A DNA stretch of 64,000 nucleotides. Origin: Polyangium mundeleinium (GTDB lineage Bacteria > Myxococcota_A > Polyangia > Polyangiales > Polyangiaceae). The first letter of the stretch is position 1. The number at the start of each line of letters is the position of its first letter. The translations under genes were made by a program, and so were the position numbers. Where the stretch lies: NCBI RefSeq assembly GCF_028369105.1, contig NZ_JAQNDO010000001.1:8836501-8900500 (forward strand), in the 5' to 3' direction. The notes under the pieces were generated by a model. It was not told the origin of the DNA. It ran no database searches and saw only the letters and a program-made list of their open reading frames with translations. Of the stretch, positions 25,032-36,670 are shown in pieces.

Positions 25032-27784
25032 TGACCAGATCTGGATTGCTGCGCAAAGCCCTCGCGGTTATCGGGCTCGCCGTCCCTCTCGCCGCCCCCA
25101 CCCTCGCTCACGCTGCCTCGTCGTACACACTCTTTGAAAGTGGTCAAGTGCGCCCCCTCGCACTCTCGACCGATGGCAAACATCTCTTCGCGGTCAATAC
25201 CCCCGATGGTCGCCTGGAGATCTTCCGCGTCAAAACGAACGGCCTATCACACGTCGGCTCGGTGCCCGTGGGGCTCGAGCCCGTCGCCGTCGCGGCGAGG
25301 AACGATGACGAGGTATGGGTCGTCAATCATCTCTCGGACAGCATCAGCGTCGTCGACGTGAGCAATCCGGCGCACGGGCGGGTGGTGCGCACGCTGCTCG
25401 TGGGGGACGAACCGCGTGATATCGTTTTTGGTGGGCCAAACCGCCGGCGCGCATTCATCACGACGGCCCACCGCGGCCAGAATCGCCCGAGCGACCCGCA
25501 GTTCACCACGCCCGGCGTCGGCCGCGCCGACGTATGGGTCTTCGACGCCAATGCGCTGGGCGCGCCCCTGGGCGGGACGCCGCTCACCATCGTGACCCTC
25601 TTCAGCGACACGCCGCGCGCGCTCGCCGTCTCCCCCGACGGCTCCAAGGTGTATGCGGCCGCCTTCCATTCCGGCAACCGCACCACGGTCGTCAGCGATC
25701 TGCTGGTCCCCGACGGCGGGGAAGCGGCCGGCGGTGTCGCCGCGCCCAACACGAATTTCGAGGGCGTCCCGCAGCCCGAGAGCAGCATCATCGTCAAGTA
25801 CAACGGCGCCCACTGGGTCGATTCCATCGGCCGCACCTGGGACGACGAGATGCGCTTCTCGTTGCCCGACGAGGACGTGTTCGTCATCGACGCCACGACC
25901 AATCCGCCGGCGCAAAAGGCGGGCGTGTCAGGGTTTTACACCGGCGTCGGCACCATTCTGTACAACATGATCGTCAACCCGGTGAACGGGAAGGTCTACG
26001 TCACCAACACCGACGCGCAGAATGACAAGCGGTTCGAGGGCCCGGGGATCTTCGCGGGCGAGACGCTGCGGGGACACCTGCACGAGAGCCGAATCACGGT
26101 GCTGGGCCCGGGCAGCGTGGCCCCGCGGCACATCAACAAGCACATCGATTACGCGACCTGCTGCGCGCCCCTGCCCAATACGGAAAACGAGCGGAGCCTC
26201 GCGCTCCCGCAGGGCATGGCCATCACCAGCAACGGCGCGACGCTCTACGTGGCCGCCCTGGGCTCCGACAAGATCGGCATTTTCAACACCGCAGCCCTGG
26301 AGAACGACACGTTCGCGCCCTCGGCGGCGAACCATATCCCCGTCTCGGGCGGGGGGCCCACGGGGATCGTCCTCGATCAAGCGCGCGGCCGCCTCTATGC
26401 GCTGACGAGCTTCGACAACGCTATCTCCATCATCGACACCGCGGCGCGCGTCGAGACGGCCCACGTCCCGATGCACAACCCCGAGCCGCCCAGCATCACG
26501 CATGGCCGGAAGTTCCTCTACGACGCGAAATTCTCCTCCAGCCACGGCGACTCGTCCTGCGCGAGTTGCCACGTGTTCGGCGATTTCGACAGCCTGGCCT
26601 GGGATCTCGGCAACCCCGACGCGGTCACGATCACCAATCCGGGGCCCTTCCTGGTCGAGGATCCCGGCACCCCCGACTATCGTCCGTTGAAGGGCCCCAT
26701 GACCACCCAAAGCCTGCGCGGCATGGCAAACCACGGCCCGATGCACTGGCGCGGCGACCGCACCGGCGGCAACGACGCGCCGTCCGTCCAGCCGGACAGC
26801 GGGATCTTCGACGAGGTCGCGGCCTTCAAGAAATTCAACCCCGCCTTCGTGGAGCTCTTGGGGCGCCACACCGAGCTCTCCGAGGCGGACATGGACGCAT
26901 TCACCGATTTCGTCCTGCGTATCACCTATCCGCCGAATCCGATCCGCAACCTCGACAACTCCCTCACGCCGGACCAGCAAGCAGGAAAAGCGTTCTTCAC
27001 CGGCCCCCTGTCCGACGTCACGCATAGCTGCGAGGGATGCCACACCCTCGATACCACCGGCAACCCGGAGAGCGAGGCGCCAGGTTTCTTCGGCACGATG
27101 GGGCTGAGCACCTTCGAGGGGACGCCGCAAACGATGAAGGTCCCCCATTTCCGCAACCTCTACCAGAAGGTCGGGATGTTCGGCATGGCCGAGGCGCCGG
27201 GGATCGAGCCGGGCGACAATGGCTTCATGGGCGATCAGGTGCGCGGCTTCGGCTATCTGCACGACGGCATGATCGACACGATCTTCCGATTCATGCATTT
27301 CGGCTTCGGAGAAAGCGAATTCAACCCCGAGGGGTTCCCGGTCGGCCCGAGCGGCCAGCTCTTGCGCCGGCAGGTCGAGTCATTCCTGCTCGCGTTCGAC
27401 ACCAACATGGCGCCGATCGTCGGGCAGCAGGCGACCTTGACCCAAACGAGCAACGCGGCCGTCCACGCACGCCTCAATCTGCTGCGCAGCCGCGCCGAGG
27501 CCGGGGAATGTGATCTCGTCGTGAAGGGGCGCCTGCTCGGCAGCGAGCTCGGCTATCTGTACGCCGGCGGCGGTCTGTTCACGAGCAATCGCGCGGGCTC
27601 TCCCCCGATCGCGGACACCACGCTCCGCCTCGTGTCCCTCCTGCTCAACTTGCCACTGACCTATACCTGCACGCCGCCCGGCTCAGGCGAGCGCCTGGGG
27701 CTCGACCGCGACGAGGACGGGTTCCGCGACGGCGACGAGCACGACGCCGGGAGTGATCCGGCGGATCCCAACAGCACGCCTTAA
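25031..27784 (+). CDS. Secreted YVTN beta-propeller / dihaem cytochrome c protein
   Basis: The 917-residue product has a Sec signal peptide ([20 protein letters not shown], cut after residue ~28). The first ~490 residues are a YVTN-type beta-propeller with repeated [16 protein letters not shown]-like units. Two haem c sites follow, CASCH (C510-H514) and CEGCH (C667-H671), resembling the dihaem cytochrome c peroxidase/MauG arrangement. The C-terminus ends in an EF-hand-like [14 protein letters not shown]. It would act in the periplasm or at the cell surface in electron transfer or oxidation. It is translationally coupled to the PAS-STAS gene. Substrate unknown; a methanol-dehydrogenase-like or MauG-like role is possible. 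Confidence 0.82.
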   Translation: MTRSGLLRKALAVIGLAVPLAAPTLAHAASSYTLFESGQVRPLALSTDGKHLFAVNTPDGRLEIFRVKTNGLSHVGSVPVGLEPVAVAARNDDEVWVVNHLSDSISVVDVSNPAHGRVVRTLLVGDEPRDIVFGGPNRRRAFITTAHRGQNRPSDPQFTTPGVGRADVWVFDANALGAPLGGTPLTIVTLFSDTPRALAVSPDGSKVYAAAFHSGNRTTVVSDLLVPDGGEAAGGVAAPNTNFEGVPQPESSIIVKYNGAHWVDSIGRTWDDEMRFSLPDEDVFVIDATTNPPAQKAGVSGFYTGVGTILYNMIVNPVNGKVYVTNTDAQNDKRFEGPGIFAGETLRGHLHESRITVLGPGSVAPRHINKHIDYATCCAPLPNTENERSLALPQGMAITSNGATLYVAALGSDKIGIFNTAALENDTFAPSAANHIPVSGGGPTGIVLDQARGRLYALTSFDNAISIIDTAARVETAHVPMHNPEPPSITHGRKFLYDAKFSSSHGDSSCASCHVFGDFDSLAWDLGNPDAVTITNPGPFLVEDPGTPDYRPLKGPMTTQSLRGMANHGPMHWRGDRTGGNDAPSVQPDSGIFDEVAAFKKFNPAFVELLGRHTELSEADMDAFTDFVLRITYPPNPIRNLDNSLTPDQQAGKAFFTGPLSDVTHSCEGCHTLDTTGNPESEAPGFFGTMGLSTFEGTPQTMKVPHFRNLYQKVGMFGMAEAPGIEPGDNGFMGDQVRGFGYLHDGMIDTIFRFMHFGFGESEFNPEGFPVGPSGQLLRRQVESFLLAFDTNMAPIVGQQATLTQTSNAAVHARLNLLRSRAEAGECDLVVKGRLLGSELGYLYAGGGLFTSNRAGSPPIADTTLRLVSLLLNLPLTYTCTPPGSGERLGLDRDEDGFRDGDEHDAGSDPADPNSTP

Positions 27785-27796
27785 ATCGCTTGACAA

Positions 27797-27828
27797 GCGC
27801 CGAGCGATCGACCCGCATCGCTCGGCGC
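27797..27828. terminator. Terminator-like hairpin between convergent genes
   Basis: A perfect 12-bp stem (GCGCCGAGCGAT and its complement) with an 8-base loop lies in the 73-bp gap between the cytochrome gene and the convergent TPR gene. No long T run follows on either strand, so it may be a weak or bidirectional terminator. Confidence 0.55.
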
Positions 27829-27857
27829 CTGCGTCGTATGCGACCGGTACGCGTCCG

Positions 27858-28711
27858 CTAGAACGACCCGCCCGCCACGACCCCGCCGCCGCCCGGCAAG
27901 AACCACGGCGCGACGACGGCCTGCTTCTCCTCCGCGCCCTTCTTCCCGCCGCTCTGCGTCACCACGAGCACGACGCCCACCGCCGCGGCCACGCCGCCGC
28001 CGATCAGCATGATGTCGCCCACGGTCGCGAACGTGTTCGACGTCTCGATGTCGTCCTTCGCCGACGACCGGCAAAGCTGCCGGCCATCCGCCGCCGTTCC
28101 GCAGACCGACGCAGCGTCCGGCCGGCGGGTCGCGGCCAGGATGTCGAGCACGCCGCCGCCGATCGCCACGGCCCCGCCCGCCGCCGCGAGGATCACGCCC
28201 GGCATGAAGAGCTTGCCGCCCTCGCGCTTCGCTCGCTCGTCGGCGTCGCGCTTGTCCTTGGCGTCCTTCTCGGCCTTCTCCTTCGCGGCCTGCTCGGTCT
28301 TCTCCTTCGCGATGCGCTCGTCGAGCTTCGCGAGCCGCGCGTCGAGATCCGCGTGCTCCTCCGGCGGCGCCGCTTCCCGCCAGCGCCCGAGGTACTCGCG
28401 CGCCTTCTCGGCCTTCCCGAGCCGCTCGTAAGCGTTCGCGATGCTCTCGAGGATCAGCTCTCGTTGCGAGAGCTCGTAGGACATCTCCCACACCTCGATC
28501 GCCTTCTCGTAGTCGCCCTTCGTGTAGAGATCCTCGCCCTGCTGGAACAGGCGCTTGGCCTCGACGAGCTTCGGATCGTTCTTGTTCGGCGGCTTCTTCT
28601 TCGTCGTCGGAGCGGACGTGGGCTTCTTCGCCTGGGCCGAGGCCAGGGGGCTCGCGACGAGGAAGGACAAACCGAGGAGCGACGCCGCGACGAGCGGCAT
28701 GGAGCGACGGA

Positions 28712-28715
<4 letters not shown>
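27858..28715 (-). CDS. TPR-containing exported membrane protein
   Basis: The 285-residue product has a signal peptide (VAASLLGLSFLVASPLASAQA), a basic linker and tetratricopeptide-like helices (about 52-115; AKRLFQQGEDLYTKGDYEKAIEVWE in part). These lead into a charged Glu/Lys/Ala coiled coil (about 125-170). Two hydrophobic segments, around LFMPGVILAAAGGAVAIGGGV and IMLIGGGVAAAVGVVLVV, could cross the membrane. It begins with an ATGA overlap with the kinase gene upstream and is probably made with it, which suggests it is a partner or target of that kinase. This kinase/TPR pairing is common in myxobacteria; the precise role is unknown. Confidence 0.78.
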
Positions 28716-30256
<1,541 letters not shown>

Positions 30257-30411
30257 GGCGACGATGATGCCACCGGGGCGGACGGGAGCGGAAGGGGAAA
30301 GGGAGGAAGGGCGGGCGGAGGCGGAGAGGACGGCGGACGCGCCGCCGGGACGGAAGCGGCCGCGGCGCCGCCGGGGGTGGGCGCGGAATCGAGACAACGA
30401 TGAAATGAAAC

Positions 30412-30448
30412 GGGCCCGGTCGGCCTCCGGAGGAGACCCACCGGGCCC
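30412..30448 (-). terminator. Terminator hairpin of the first Tyr-rich lipoprotein gene
   Basis: GGGCCCGGT and ACCGGGCCC form a perfect 9-bp stem around a CCTCCGGAGG inner palindrome. Read on the minus strand, it follows the stop at 30480 and is followed by a T-rich CGTTTCATTTCAT. A very similar hairpin follows the paralogous gene at 31686. Confidence 0.6.
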
Positions 30449-30479
30449 ATGGGTTCACGTCACGAAGCGGTTCCGCCGA

Positions 30480-31373
30480 TCACCACCAGTAACGGCGATG
30501 ATGCCGGAAGTACGGGTAGCCGCCGTAGTACGGGTAGTAGCCGCCGTAATACGGGTAGTTGTAGTACGGGTAGCCACCGTAGTACGGGTAGTAGTACGGG
30601 CGATAACCGCCGTAATACGGGTAGCGGTATCCATACCGACCGTACCCGCCGTAATAACCTCGTCCGTACCAGCCGCGGCGCCACGGCTGCGCCGTGAGCC
30701 CTTCCTGCGATTCCGCCGTCGCTTCCTCGCCCTGGCTGGCCTGGTCGGCATCTTCCTCACCCGCGACCGCCGAGCCCTCGCTCTGCCCCTCGTGGCCGGC
30801 CACCTGGCCCTCGATCCTCTCCGCGCCCGCGACCTGGCCGCCGCTCTCCTCGGCGAGCTGACCGCTCTCGCCGGCGATCCGGCCGCTTTCCTCCGCGACC
30901 TGACCACTTTCCTCTTGCTGGCCGAGCGCCGGCTGCTCCCCAGCCCTCTCCCCTGCCGCGATCGGCGCGCTCTTGCTGAAGTGCTTGCCGAGCGCCTGCG
31001 CGAAGCCCTCGCCGAGCCCCTTCTCCGTGCTCTTGCCGAGGCCCTTCCCCATGGCGCCCTTGCCGAGCCCCTGCTCGAATCCCTTCCCCTTCCCCATGCC
31101 CTTGCCGAGGCCCTTGCCGAGCATGCCTCCCGCGATCTCGCCCGCGACCTGGCCGCCCAGGGGCTGGTTCTCGCCGAGCTGGCTGTCCTGGCCCACCGAG
31201 ACATCCGTCGCGGCGCCGATGCGCCCCTTGGTCAAGCCAGCGCCCTTGTGCACGTTGTCGAGAGCGCTATCCGTCTCCTCGTCGATATCCCCCACCTCCG
31301 CGGCGCAACCCGCGAGCCAGACGCCCGCGGACGCGGAAAGGATCAACGCCACGATTTTCGACACGTTCTTCAT
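30480..31373 (-). CDS. Tyr/Gly-rich repeat lipoprotein, paralog 1
   Basis: From ATG 31373 (GGGGGAGG six bases upstream) the 297-residue product has a lipoprotein signal (ILSASAGVWLAGCAA). The middle (about 75-120) is a Gly/Lys repeat (GKGLGKGMGKGKG and relatives) and a Gln/Glu/Gly/Ala region, like structural or amyloid-forming surface proteins. The C-terminus (about 235-297) is built of YPYYGGY-type repeats. Such tails can bind or crosslink at the surface, but no function is known. Paralogue of the 210-residue lipoprotein at 31686-32318: the two share the leader (MKN-SK--ALILSASAGVWL-GCAAE), promoter boxes and terminators. Confidence 0.75.
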   Translation of the reverse strand: MKNVSKIVALILSASAGVWLAGCAAEVGDIDEETDSALDNVHKGAGLTKGRIGAATDVSVGQDSQLGENQPLGGQVAGEIAGGMLGKGLGKGMGKGKGFEQGLGKGAMGKGLGKSTEKGLGEGFAQALGKHFSKSAPIAAGERAGEQPALGQQEESGQVAEESGRIAGESGQLAEESGGQVAGAERIEGQVAGHEGQSEGSAVAGEEDADQASQGEEATAESQEGLTAQPWRRGWYGRGYYGGYGRYGYRYPYYGGYRPYYYPYYGGYPYYNYPYYGGYYPYYGGYPYFRHHRRYWW

Positions 31374-31449
31374 ACGAACCTCCCCCTGTTCCCACTTCGC
31401 TGCGGCCATTCCCTGCGTGAAAAGAGCGCGCTGTTCGCTCCGCCATGAG

Positions 31450-31500
31450 GGTCCGACCACAAGCGAATTCATTTGGCCGGGGCGGCCCAACGTCGAGCGG
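31450..31500 (-). promoter_or_regulatory. Duplicated upstream box of the Tyr-rich lipoprotein genes, copy 1
   Basis: This 51-bp block lies 77 bp before the start of the gene at 31373. Its two ends, GGTCCGACCAC and AACGTCGAGCGG, are nearly identical to those of the block upstream of the paralogous gene at 32318, with exactly the same end-to-end spacing and an ATTCATTTGGCC between them. Conservation at fixed spacing where the flanks have diverged suggests a promoter or regulator site. I cannot match it to a known sigma factor. Confidence 0.5.
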
Positions 31501-31606
31501 TAGGGGCAGTGAAACGCCCGCAGGGACGATCACCCCGCGGGCTCCCCAAAACCGATGTCCGGCGCAGGTTCGATTGTTTGGGAAATCGTGGAGCATGGAA
31601 TGAACC

Positions 31607-31642
31607 GGGCCCGATCGAACTCCAAGAAGTCCAACCGGGCCC
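31607..31642 (-). terminator. Terminator hairpin of the second Tyr/Gly-rich lipoprotein gene
   Basis: GGGCCCG and CGGGCCC (7-bp stem) enclose a partly paired loop. On the minus strand it is followed by GTTCATTCCAT. It lies 43 bases downstream of the stop at 31686 and resembles the hairpin at 30412-30448 in stem, loop pattern and tail. Confidence 0.5.
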
Positions 31643-31685
31643 ACAAGCTCGATTCACGGAGCGATTCGGGCGATAGGCCCAGCTC

Positions 31686-32318
31686 TCACCAATAACCGCC
31701 CGGCAAGCCGAGATCGCACCCGCCGCCGAAGTAGGCGAAGCCGCCGCAGGGGCGGTAGCAGCCCGCGCCGATGCCGCCGTAGAAGAGCCGACCGGGATAA
31801 TATCCTCGCCAGCCGTACCCGAACCCGGCGTACCCAATGCCAGCCCCGCACCAGCTCGAGAGCGCTTCCTGAGATTCCGACGTATCACCCTCCTCGACCT
31901 GGCCGGCGACGTCCTGCCCCGCCGACTCCTCGTTCACGAGGGCCGTCTCCGAGAGCTGCCCCTCGAGACCGGCGCGCTGCCCCTCTTCGACCTTCTCCTC
32001 GCGCGCAGCCTGGCCGCCTTCCAGACTTCCGCCGAACGCCGGCTGCTCGATTTGCGTCCCGCCTGCCACGACCCGCGCGGCCTTGCCCAGCCCGCCCTCG
32101 AATTGGCTGCCCTGCCCGATCATGCCCCGTCCCTTCGAGATCGCGGGGAACTCCGCCTGACCGCCGAGATGCCCCTTCGTGATGCCGCCCTTCTCCAGGT
32201 TGGCCGCCGCGTCGTCTGTATCCTCGCTGAGATCCCCGTACTCGGCCGCGCAACCCGTCAGCCATACGCCAGCCGACGCGGACAGGATCAACGCAAAGAC
32301 CTTCGACGTGTTCTTCAT
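31686..32318 (-). CDS. Gly/Tyr-rich lipoprotein, paralog 2
   Basis: The 210-residue product has a lipoprotein signal almost identical to its neighbour's (LILSASAGVWLTGCAAE). The middle is Gly/Glu/Gln-rich (about 40-150). The C-terminal ~55 residues are Gly/Tyr/Cys-rich, with repeated GYG and YGG units and four cysteines that its paralogue lacks, perhaps forming disulfides. GGGGGAGG precedes the ATG. Function unknown; surface structural role inferred from composition. Confidence 0.75.
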   Translation of the reverse strand: MKNTSKVFALILSASAGVWLTGCAAEYGDLSEDTDDAAANLEKGGITKGHLGGQAEFPAISKGRGMIGQGSQFEGGLGKAARVVAGGTQIEQPAFGGSLEGGQAAREEKVEEGQRAGLEGQLSETALVNEESAGQDVAGQVEEGDTSESQEALSSWCGAGIGYAGFGYGWRGYYPGRLFYGGIGAGCYRPCGGFAYFGGGCDLGLPGGYW

Positions 32319-32404
32319 ACGAAACCTCCCCCTGTTTCCTCTTCGCTTCGGTGAGGTCTTTCCTCCGTGGGCCGAAAAGCAGCGATGTGCTCGGTTGCCG
32401 CGAA

Positions 32405-32455
32405 GGTCTGACCACGACCCATTTCATTCGGCCCGGGCGTCGAAACGTCGAGCGG
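32405..32455 (-). promoter_or_regulatory. Duplicated upstream box of the Tyr-rich lipoprotein genes, copy 2
   Basis: This 51-bp block lies 87 bp before the start at 32318. It has GGTCTGACCAC at one end and AACGTCGAGCGG at the other, with ATTTCATTCGGCC between, matching copy 1 at the same internal spacing. It is probably the shared promoter or regulator site of the two paralogues. Confidence 0.5.
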
Positions 32456-32544
32456 TCCGGCGATGGAACATGCCCCGAGCATGCGTCGACTTGCAGGAGA
32501 AATCCTAGGGGCGGGCCCCCTACGGGCCGTGCCGAGGCCCATGC

Positions 32545-32581
32545 GCGCCGCGCGGGTCCCGTTTTCAGGGCCGCGCGGCGC
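32545..32581 (-). terminator. Terminator-like hairpin after the Gly-rich lipoprotein gene
   Basis: A perfect 11-bp stem (GCGCCGCGCGG and its complement) lies just beyond the minus-strand stop at 32597. The loop carries the T-rich run; no U tract follows. Intrinsic terminator or structured 3' end. Confidence 0.45.
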
Positions 32582-32596
32582 AACGCGGAGAGAAGC

Positions 32597-33325
32597 TCAA
32601 AATACCTGATTCGAGAAGCGGAAGAGCAGCATCTTCGGCGCGGCGCCCTCCGGATCGAGCACGATGACCCCATCCTCGGCCGCGCTGTTGCGGTGCACCT
32701 TGTGCGCGCTCGCCCCGCCCGAGCTGTGGGCATAAACGCTGATCTTCTCGCCGAGCGGGATCACGTCCGCGATCATGTCCGATAACGTGGGCATGTCGTA
32801 CGGCGCGAATGCCTCCGCCTGCACCCCGAGGTCGTTCACATAATCGAGGGAGAGGTCGGGGTGCCAGCCTTCTGCCCACGCCGGGCCGGGCAACGCGTGC
32901 GACGTCTCCAGGTACCGCACATTCGGATCCCCGAAGCTCGATAGCACGTTCACCACCATCCGATACGCCTTGCCGTCCATGACCACCTGCACGACCACGT
33001 GATCGTCGTTCGGCATCGCGCATTGCGTATCGGTCGGCTTCACGATGGCGAGCACCGTTCCATCGGCGCGCCCGAAGGCGCTCGTGAGCGCGTCGCCGAA
33101 CGTGTCGGCGCAATCTTTCGCCTTGTCCACGGTCCCGCCGCCGGAGCCGCCGGCGCCGCCCATCCCGCCGCCGCCGTCACCCCCGCTGCCGCCGGCGCCG
33201 CCCGTGCCCGTGCTCGACGCGCTCGCCCCGGCCGTGCCGCCCGTCCCGCCGCTTTCTCCACACCCGCCGAGCGCGACGCTGAGAAGCGCCACGCTCACCC
33301 CATACCGCATCGTCCGCGATCCCAT
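32597..33325 (-). CDS. Secreted lipoprotein with Gly/Ser-rich linker
   Basis: The 242-residue product has a lipoprotein signal (VALLSVALGGCGES) followed by a Gly/Ser/Thr/Ala linker to about residue 65, a design frequent in myxobacterial surface lipoproteins. The mature domain (about 68-242) contains CADTFGDAL, a paired TQCAMP, and strands such as VVVQVVMDGKAYRMVVNV; no catalytic motif is recognised. ATG 33325 has AGGACAGG upstream. It faces no operon partner. Function unknown. Confidence 0.65.
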   Translation of the reverse strand: MGSRTMRYGVSVALLSVALGGCGESGGTGGTAGASASSTGTGGAGGSGGDGGGGMGGAGGSGGGTVDKAKDCADTFGDALTSAFGRADGTVLAIVKPTDTQCAMPNDDHVVVQVVMDGKAYRMVVNVLSSFGDPNVRYLETSHALPGPAWAEGWHPDLSLDYVNDLGVQAEAFAPYDMPTLSDMIADVIPLGEKISVYAHSSGGASAHKVHRNSAAEDGVIVLDPEGAAPKMLLFRFSNQVF

Positions 33326-33377
33326 GACCTGTCCTTTTTTATTGACAGGGCCGCGGCTTTATGCGGTGCGCTCTTTG

Positions 33378-34958
33378 CTAGAGCGCCATCACCTTGCTGT
33401 AGTGCTCGGCGATCGCCGTGGCCCCGAGCCGTGAGAAGAAGGACGAGTAACACATCCAGATCGCGAGCCCGTTCATGTCGTCGAAGAGCGGCGGCAGGTA
33501 CGGCGGAGGCTTCACGATCCCGTCGGTGACGTGGGCGTAGAGCACCGGCACGTCCTCGTGCGCCACTTTCCCCACGAACAAGAACGGGATCAGCGCGGCC
33601 TTGTCCTGCTGGATCGCGGCCCGCATGAACGCGTAGTTCAAAACGATCCCCTTGCAGTAACAGGCGTCCTTCGTGAACGGCCCGCCGCCTTCGAGCAGCC
33701 CGCCGCGGAAGACCCGGCGCGCGTTCTGGAAGCACTCGTCTTCCTCGTAGCCCTCGGTCCGGTACCACTCGAACACGTCGAGGAAGCTCGCGCCGTCCTC
33801 GGCCTTGTCCACCGCGAGGATCCGATCGTTCAGCTTCTTCGCGCGCCGCGGCGAGGATCGGAACGTGAAGATCTCGACGAGCGCCGCGAGCCCCTCCTGC
33901 ACCGCCGTCGTGCGCGGCGGCCCCTTGCCGAGCCAGCGCGCCACGGGCTGCGCCTGACCGTTCAGGTTCGTCGCCACGTGCACCCAGCCCTCGTGCGCCT
34001 CGAGGATGTCGATGTCCCGCGTCGAGAACGTCGCCCCGCTCCGGATCTTCACGTAGTCGCTGCCCGCCGCCGCGTCCGCGAGGATCGAGTCGTCCACCTG
34101 CACGCGGATCGCCGCGCTCCCGAAGAACCGATCGAAGCGCGCGTTCAGCTCCATCGCCGCCATCTCGGCCGTGATCTCCCGCCGCTCCGGCGGACCGAGC
34201 TTCTCGCCGCCGATCGCCGTGAGCACGTCGTAGAGCACGATCCCCATGTCGCGCACGCTCGTCTGACCGTCGGGCAGCTTGTCCTTCGGCGACCCGTAGA
34301 GCACCCGCGACATCTTGTAGAAATCGCGCTTCCCGCGCGCCTTGAGCATCCGCACGACGTCGCGGTACTCCGCCGCCGTTTGCCGCAGGATGTTCCCGAG
34401 CCGATCGTTCTTCCCGAGCTCGCGCTCCGCGTCGCGCAGGATCTCCTCGAGCTCGGCGATCTTCGCGTCCGCGTCGAAGCCCAGGTCCGACGCGTATGTC
34501 ACCTTCGGCAGATCCCGCTGCTTACCGCGGAGGAACTGCTCCTCCACCACCGACTCCCAGCGCAGCGCCTGCAGGATCCGGATCGGCCGCTGCGCCTCCA
34601 GCACGCGCTGCGAGAGCTTCGCCAGGATCTCCTTGTACGAGCGCCAGGGCCCTGCCGCGGGCGGCGGCGGCACCGATGGGATCGGGTCGTCGCGCAGGCT
34701 CAGCGACTCGAGCGGCGCCGTCGCCGCGTGGTCCGCGACCTGCGCCTTCGCCGAGCCGTTCCCGTTCCCGTTCCCGTTCCGTTTCCCCGGGCTCGACGTC
34801 CGCTCCGGCGGACGCTCGCGCTCTTTCGAGGGCTCCTCGGCTGCGTCCCTGGCCTCCCGCGCCTCGTCCGCCTCCGCGGGGACGAGGGGCGGCGGCGGCA
34901 CGGCGAACGCGGCGACCTCCCGCGTGTCTTTTTCGCGAGGCTCCTGCTTCGGGGGCAT
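33378..34958 (-). CDS. DUF1704 / QEGLA-motif metalloprotease-like protein
   Basis: The 526-residue protein has a disordered, Pro/Glu/Arg-rich N-terminus (about 1-110, including a GNGNGNG run) and then the DUF1704 domain. It carries a zinc-site-like HEGWVH (residues 322-327) and QEGLA (354-358). The family is annotated as 'flavohemoglobin expression-modulating QEGLA motif protein', and its animal relatives (MATCAP) are tubulin tyrosine carboxypeptidases that use a similar His/His/Glu set. So this is probably a zinc carboxypeptidase-like enzyme with unknown bacterial substrate. It is divergent from the MoxR gene at 35106, across 147 bp. I start at ATG 34958; upstream codons read through to 35573 but overlap the divergent gene. 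Confidence 0.8.
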   Translation of the reverse strand: MPPKQEPREKDTREVAAFAVPPPPLVPAEADEAREARDAAEEPSKERERPPERTSSPGKRNGNGNGNGSAKAQVADHAATAPLESLSLRDDPIPSVPPPPAAGPWRSYKEILAKLSQRVLEAQRPIRILQALRWESVVEEQFLRGKQRDLPKVTYASDLGFDADAKIAELEEILRDAERELGKNDRLGNILRQTAAEYRDVVRMLKARGKRDFYKMSRVLYGSPKDKLPDGQTSVRDMGIVLYDVLTAIGGEKLGPPERREITAEMAAMELNARFDRFFGSAAIRVQVDDSILADAAAGSDYVKIRSGATFSTRDIDILEAHEGWVHVATNLNGQAQPVARWLGKGPPRTTAVQEGLAALVEIFTFRSSPRRAKKLNDRILAVDKAEDGASFLDVFEWYRTEGYEEDECFQNARRVFRGGLLEGGGPFTKDACYCKGIVLNYAFMRAAIQQDKAALIPFLFVGKVAHEDVPVLYAHVTDGIVKPPPYLPPLFDDMNGLAIWMCYSSFFSRLGATAIAEHYSKVMAL

Positions 34959-35105
34959 CGATGTGATTGTCACACAGTTGGGCCCGGACGGATCATGGGA
35001 AGTTCCGGAAGCCTTGCTCGGGCACGACGCCCGCGGTACGAGGCCAGCCGCGTACACCGCTTCGGGGGCTCCACTCCGCGAGCGGAGCTGCGCCCCCGAA
35101 CCCCC

Positions 35106-36119
35106 ATGTCCACCGATACGACGACCGACACCGGCGAGGCCGAACTCTCCGACGCCGAGCTGCTCGAAAAGACCGAGGCCGCCGCCAAGCGCCTCCGCAC
35201 CGCCGTGGCCCAGGCCGTCGTTGGCCAGGACGCGGTCGTCGAATCCATGCTCGTCACCCTGGCGGCGCGGGGCCATGCCCTGCTTGTCGGCGTCCCGGGC
35301 CTCGCCAAGACCCTGCTCGTGGCCTCCTTGGCCCGCGCCCTCGACCTCTCGTTCGGCCGCGTCCAGTTCACGCCGGACCTCCTGCCGGCCGACATCACCG
35401 GCACCGACGTCCTCCACGAGCAACACGGCAGCCGCACGCTGCGCTTCATGCCCGGCCCGATCTTCCACAACCTGATCCTGGCCGACGAAATCAACCGCAC
35501 GCCCCCGAAGACCCAGGCAGCGCTCCTCGAAGCGATGCAGGAGCGCAAGGTCACGGTCGGCGCCGCGACGCACCCGCTCCCGGATCCCTTCCAGGTGTTC
35601 GCGACCCGCAATCCGATCGAGCAGGAGGGCACCTACCCTCTACCCGAGGCCCAGCTCGACCGCTTCCTCCTGGAAATCCACGTCGATTACCCGAGCGAGG
35701 AAGAGGAGCGCGAGGTCGCGCGCCGCACCACGAGCGGCAAGGCCCCGCAGATCGAGCCCGTCCTCCATGCCGCCGACGTGCGCGCGATCGGCAAGCTCGT
35801 GCCGCGCATCCCCGTCACGGACGAGGCCGTCTCCCTGGCCGTCTCGCTCTGCCGGGCCACGCGCCCCACGGCGGGCAAGGTCGCCCGCGAGGTCAAGGAG
35901 TACGTGCGTTACGGCGCCGGCCCGCGCGGCAGCCAGGCCCTCGTCCTCGCCGCCAAGGCCCGCGCCGCCCTCCGCGGCGAGGCCGCCGCCGACGTCGACG
36001 ACGTCCGCGCCATGCTCGTGCCCGCGCTCCGCCACCGCATCGTCCTCTCCTACCGCGCCGAGGCCGACGGCGTGCGCGACGTCGACGTCCTCGAAGCGGC
36101 GGCGAAGAGCTTGCGTTAG
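35106..36119 (+). CDS. MoxR-family AAA+ ATPase
   Basis: The 337-residue protein has the MoxR AAA+ core: Walker A GVPGLAKT (about residues 62-69), Walker [10 protein letters not shown] (about 123-131), and the [16 protein letters not shown] loop typical of the family. The lid domain is at about 215-335. MoxR ATPases usually work with vWA-domain partners to remodel or load targets such as metalloenzymes, but no vWA gene is adjacent here; one lies 15 kb away in the ternary system, which has its own MoxR. Its last four bases overlap the end of the convergent SixA gene. Confidence 0.9.
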   Translation: MSTDTTTDTGEAELSDAELLEKTEAAAKRLRTAVAQAVVGQDAVVESMLVTLAARGHALLVGVPGLAKTLLVASLARALDLSFGRVQFTPDLLPADITGTDVLHEQHGSRTLRFMPGPIFHNLILADEINRTPPKTQAALLEAMQERKVTVGAATHPLPDPFQVFATRNPIEQEGTYPLPEAQLDRFLLEIHVDYPSEEEEREVARRTTSGKAPQIEPVLHAADVRAIGKLVPRIPVTDEAVSLAVSLCRATRPTAGKVAREVKEYVRYGAGPRGSQALVLAAKARAALRGEAAADVDDVRAMLVPALRHRIVLSYRAEADGVRDVDVLEAAAKSLR

Positions 36120-36670
36120 GCCGACGCCTGCTGCGGCGGCGCCGCGTCTTCCAGCGAGCTCACGTCGAGCGAGCGCACGATCTCCATCCCCTTCGGCTGG
36201 AGCAAAAACCGGAAGCTCACCTCCCGCCGTCCCCCGTCGCCCTCGGCAGGCATGAGACGGATCGCCGCGACCCCGCTCTTCTTGATCCCGGGCCAGGTCA
36301 CGTCGCCGAGCAGGTTCCGGGCGAGCATCGACAACCCCGGCTCGTGGCCCACGAGCGCGAGCGGCCCGCGCCCGCGATGGGCTTCGATGAGCCGCACGAG
36401 ATCCGCGAGATCCCCGCTCGGCGCGAGCTCCGGCCGCACGAGGATTTCCTCTTCCAGCCCGAGCTCGGCCGCGAGGATCTCCGCCGTTTGCACCGAGCGC
36501 ACCAGGCTCGAGGTCCAGATCGCCGTGGGCCTGCGCGACGACCGTTCGTCGAGCCAGCGCGCGACCTTTCGCGACACCCGACGGCCTTTCGCCGTAAGCC
36601 ACCTGCCTGCGTCGCCGAGCCCGGGAGCGTTCTCCACGGCCTCGCCGTGTCGGAATAGAAGGAGATCCAT
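36116..36670 (-). CDS. Phosphohistidine phosphatase SixA-like protein
   Basis: The 184-residue protein belongs to the histidine phosphatase superfamily, with the RHG motif at residues 7-9 (LLLFRHGEA), a [11 protein letters not shown] segment with the second Arg, and the second catalytic His in LVGHEPGL. It is the SixA type, a short form known to dephosphorylate the HPt domain of a histidine kinase in E. coli. It converges with the MoxR gene by four bases. No kinase is adjacent, so the target is unknown. Confidence 0.82.
   Translation of the reverse strand: MDLLLFRHGEAVENAPGLGDAGRWLTAKGRRVSRKVARWLDERSSRRPTAIWTSSLVRSVQTAEILAAELGLEEEILVRPELAPSGDLADLVRLIEAHRGRGPLALVGHEPGLSMLARNLLGDVTWPGIKKSGVAAIRLMPAEGDGGRREVSFRFLLQPKGMEIVRSLDVSSLEDAAPPQQASA

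Noticed and set aside
34740-34800. A short tandem DNA repeat coding GNGNGN in the QEGLA gene as a phase-variable tract
   Set aside because: The unit is six bases, in frame, and sits in a disordered region, so length change would not switch the gene.
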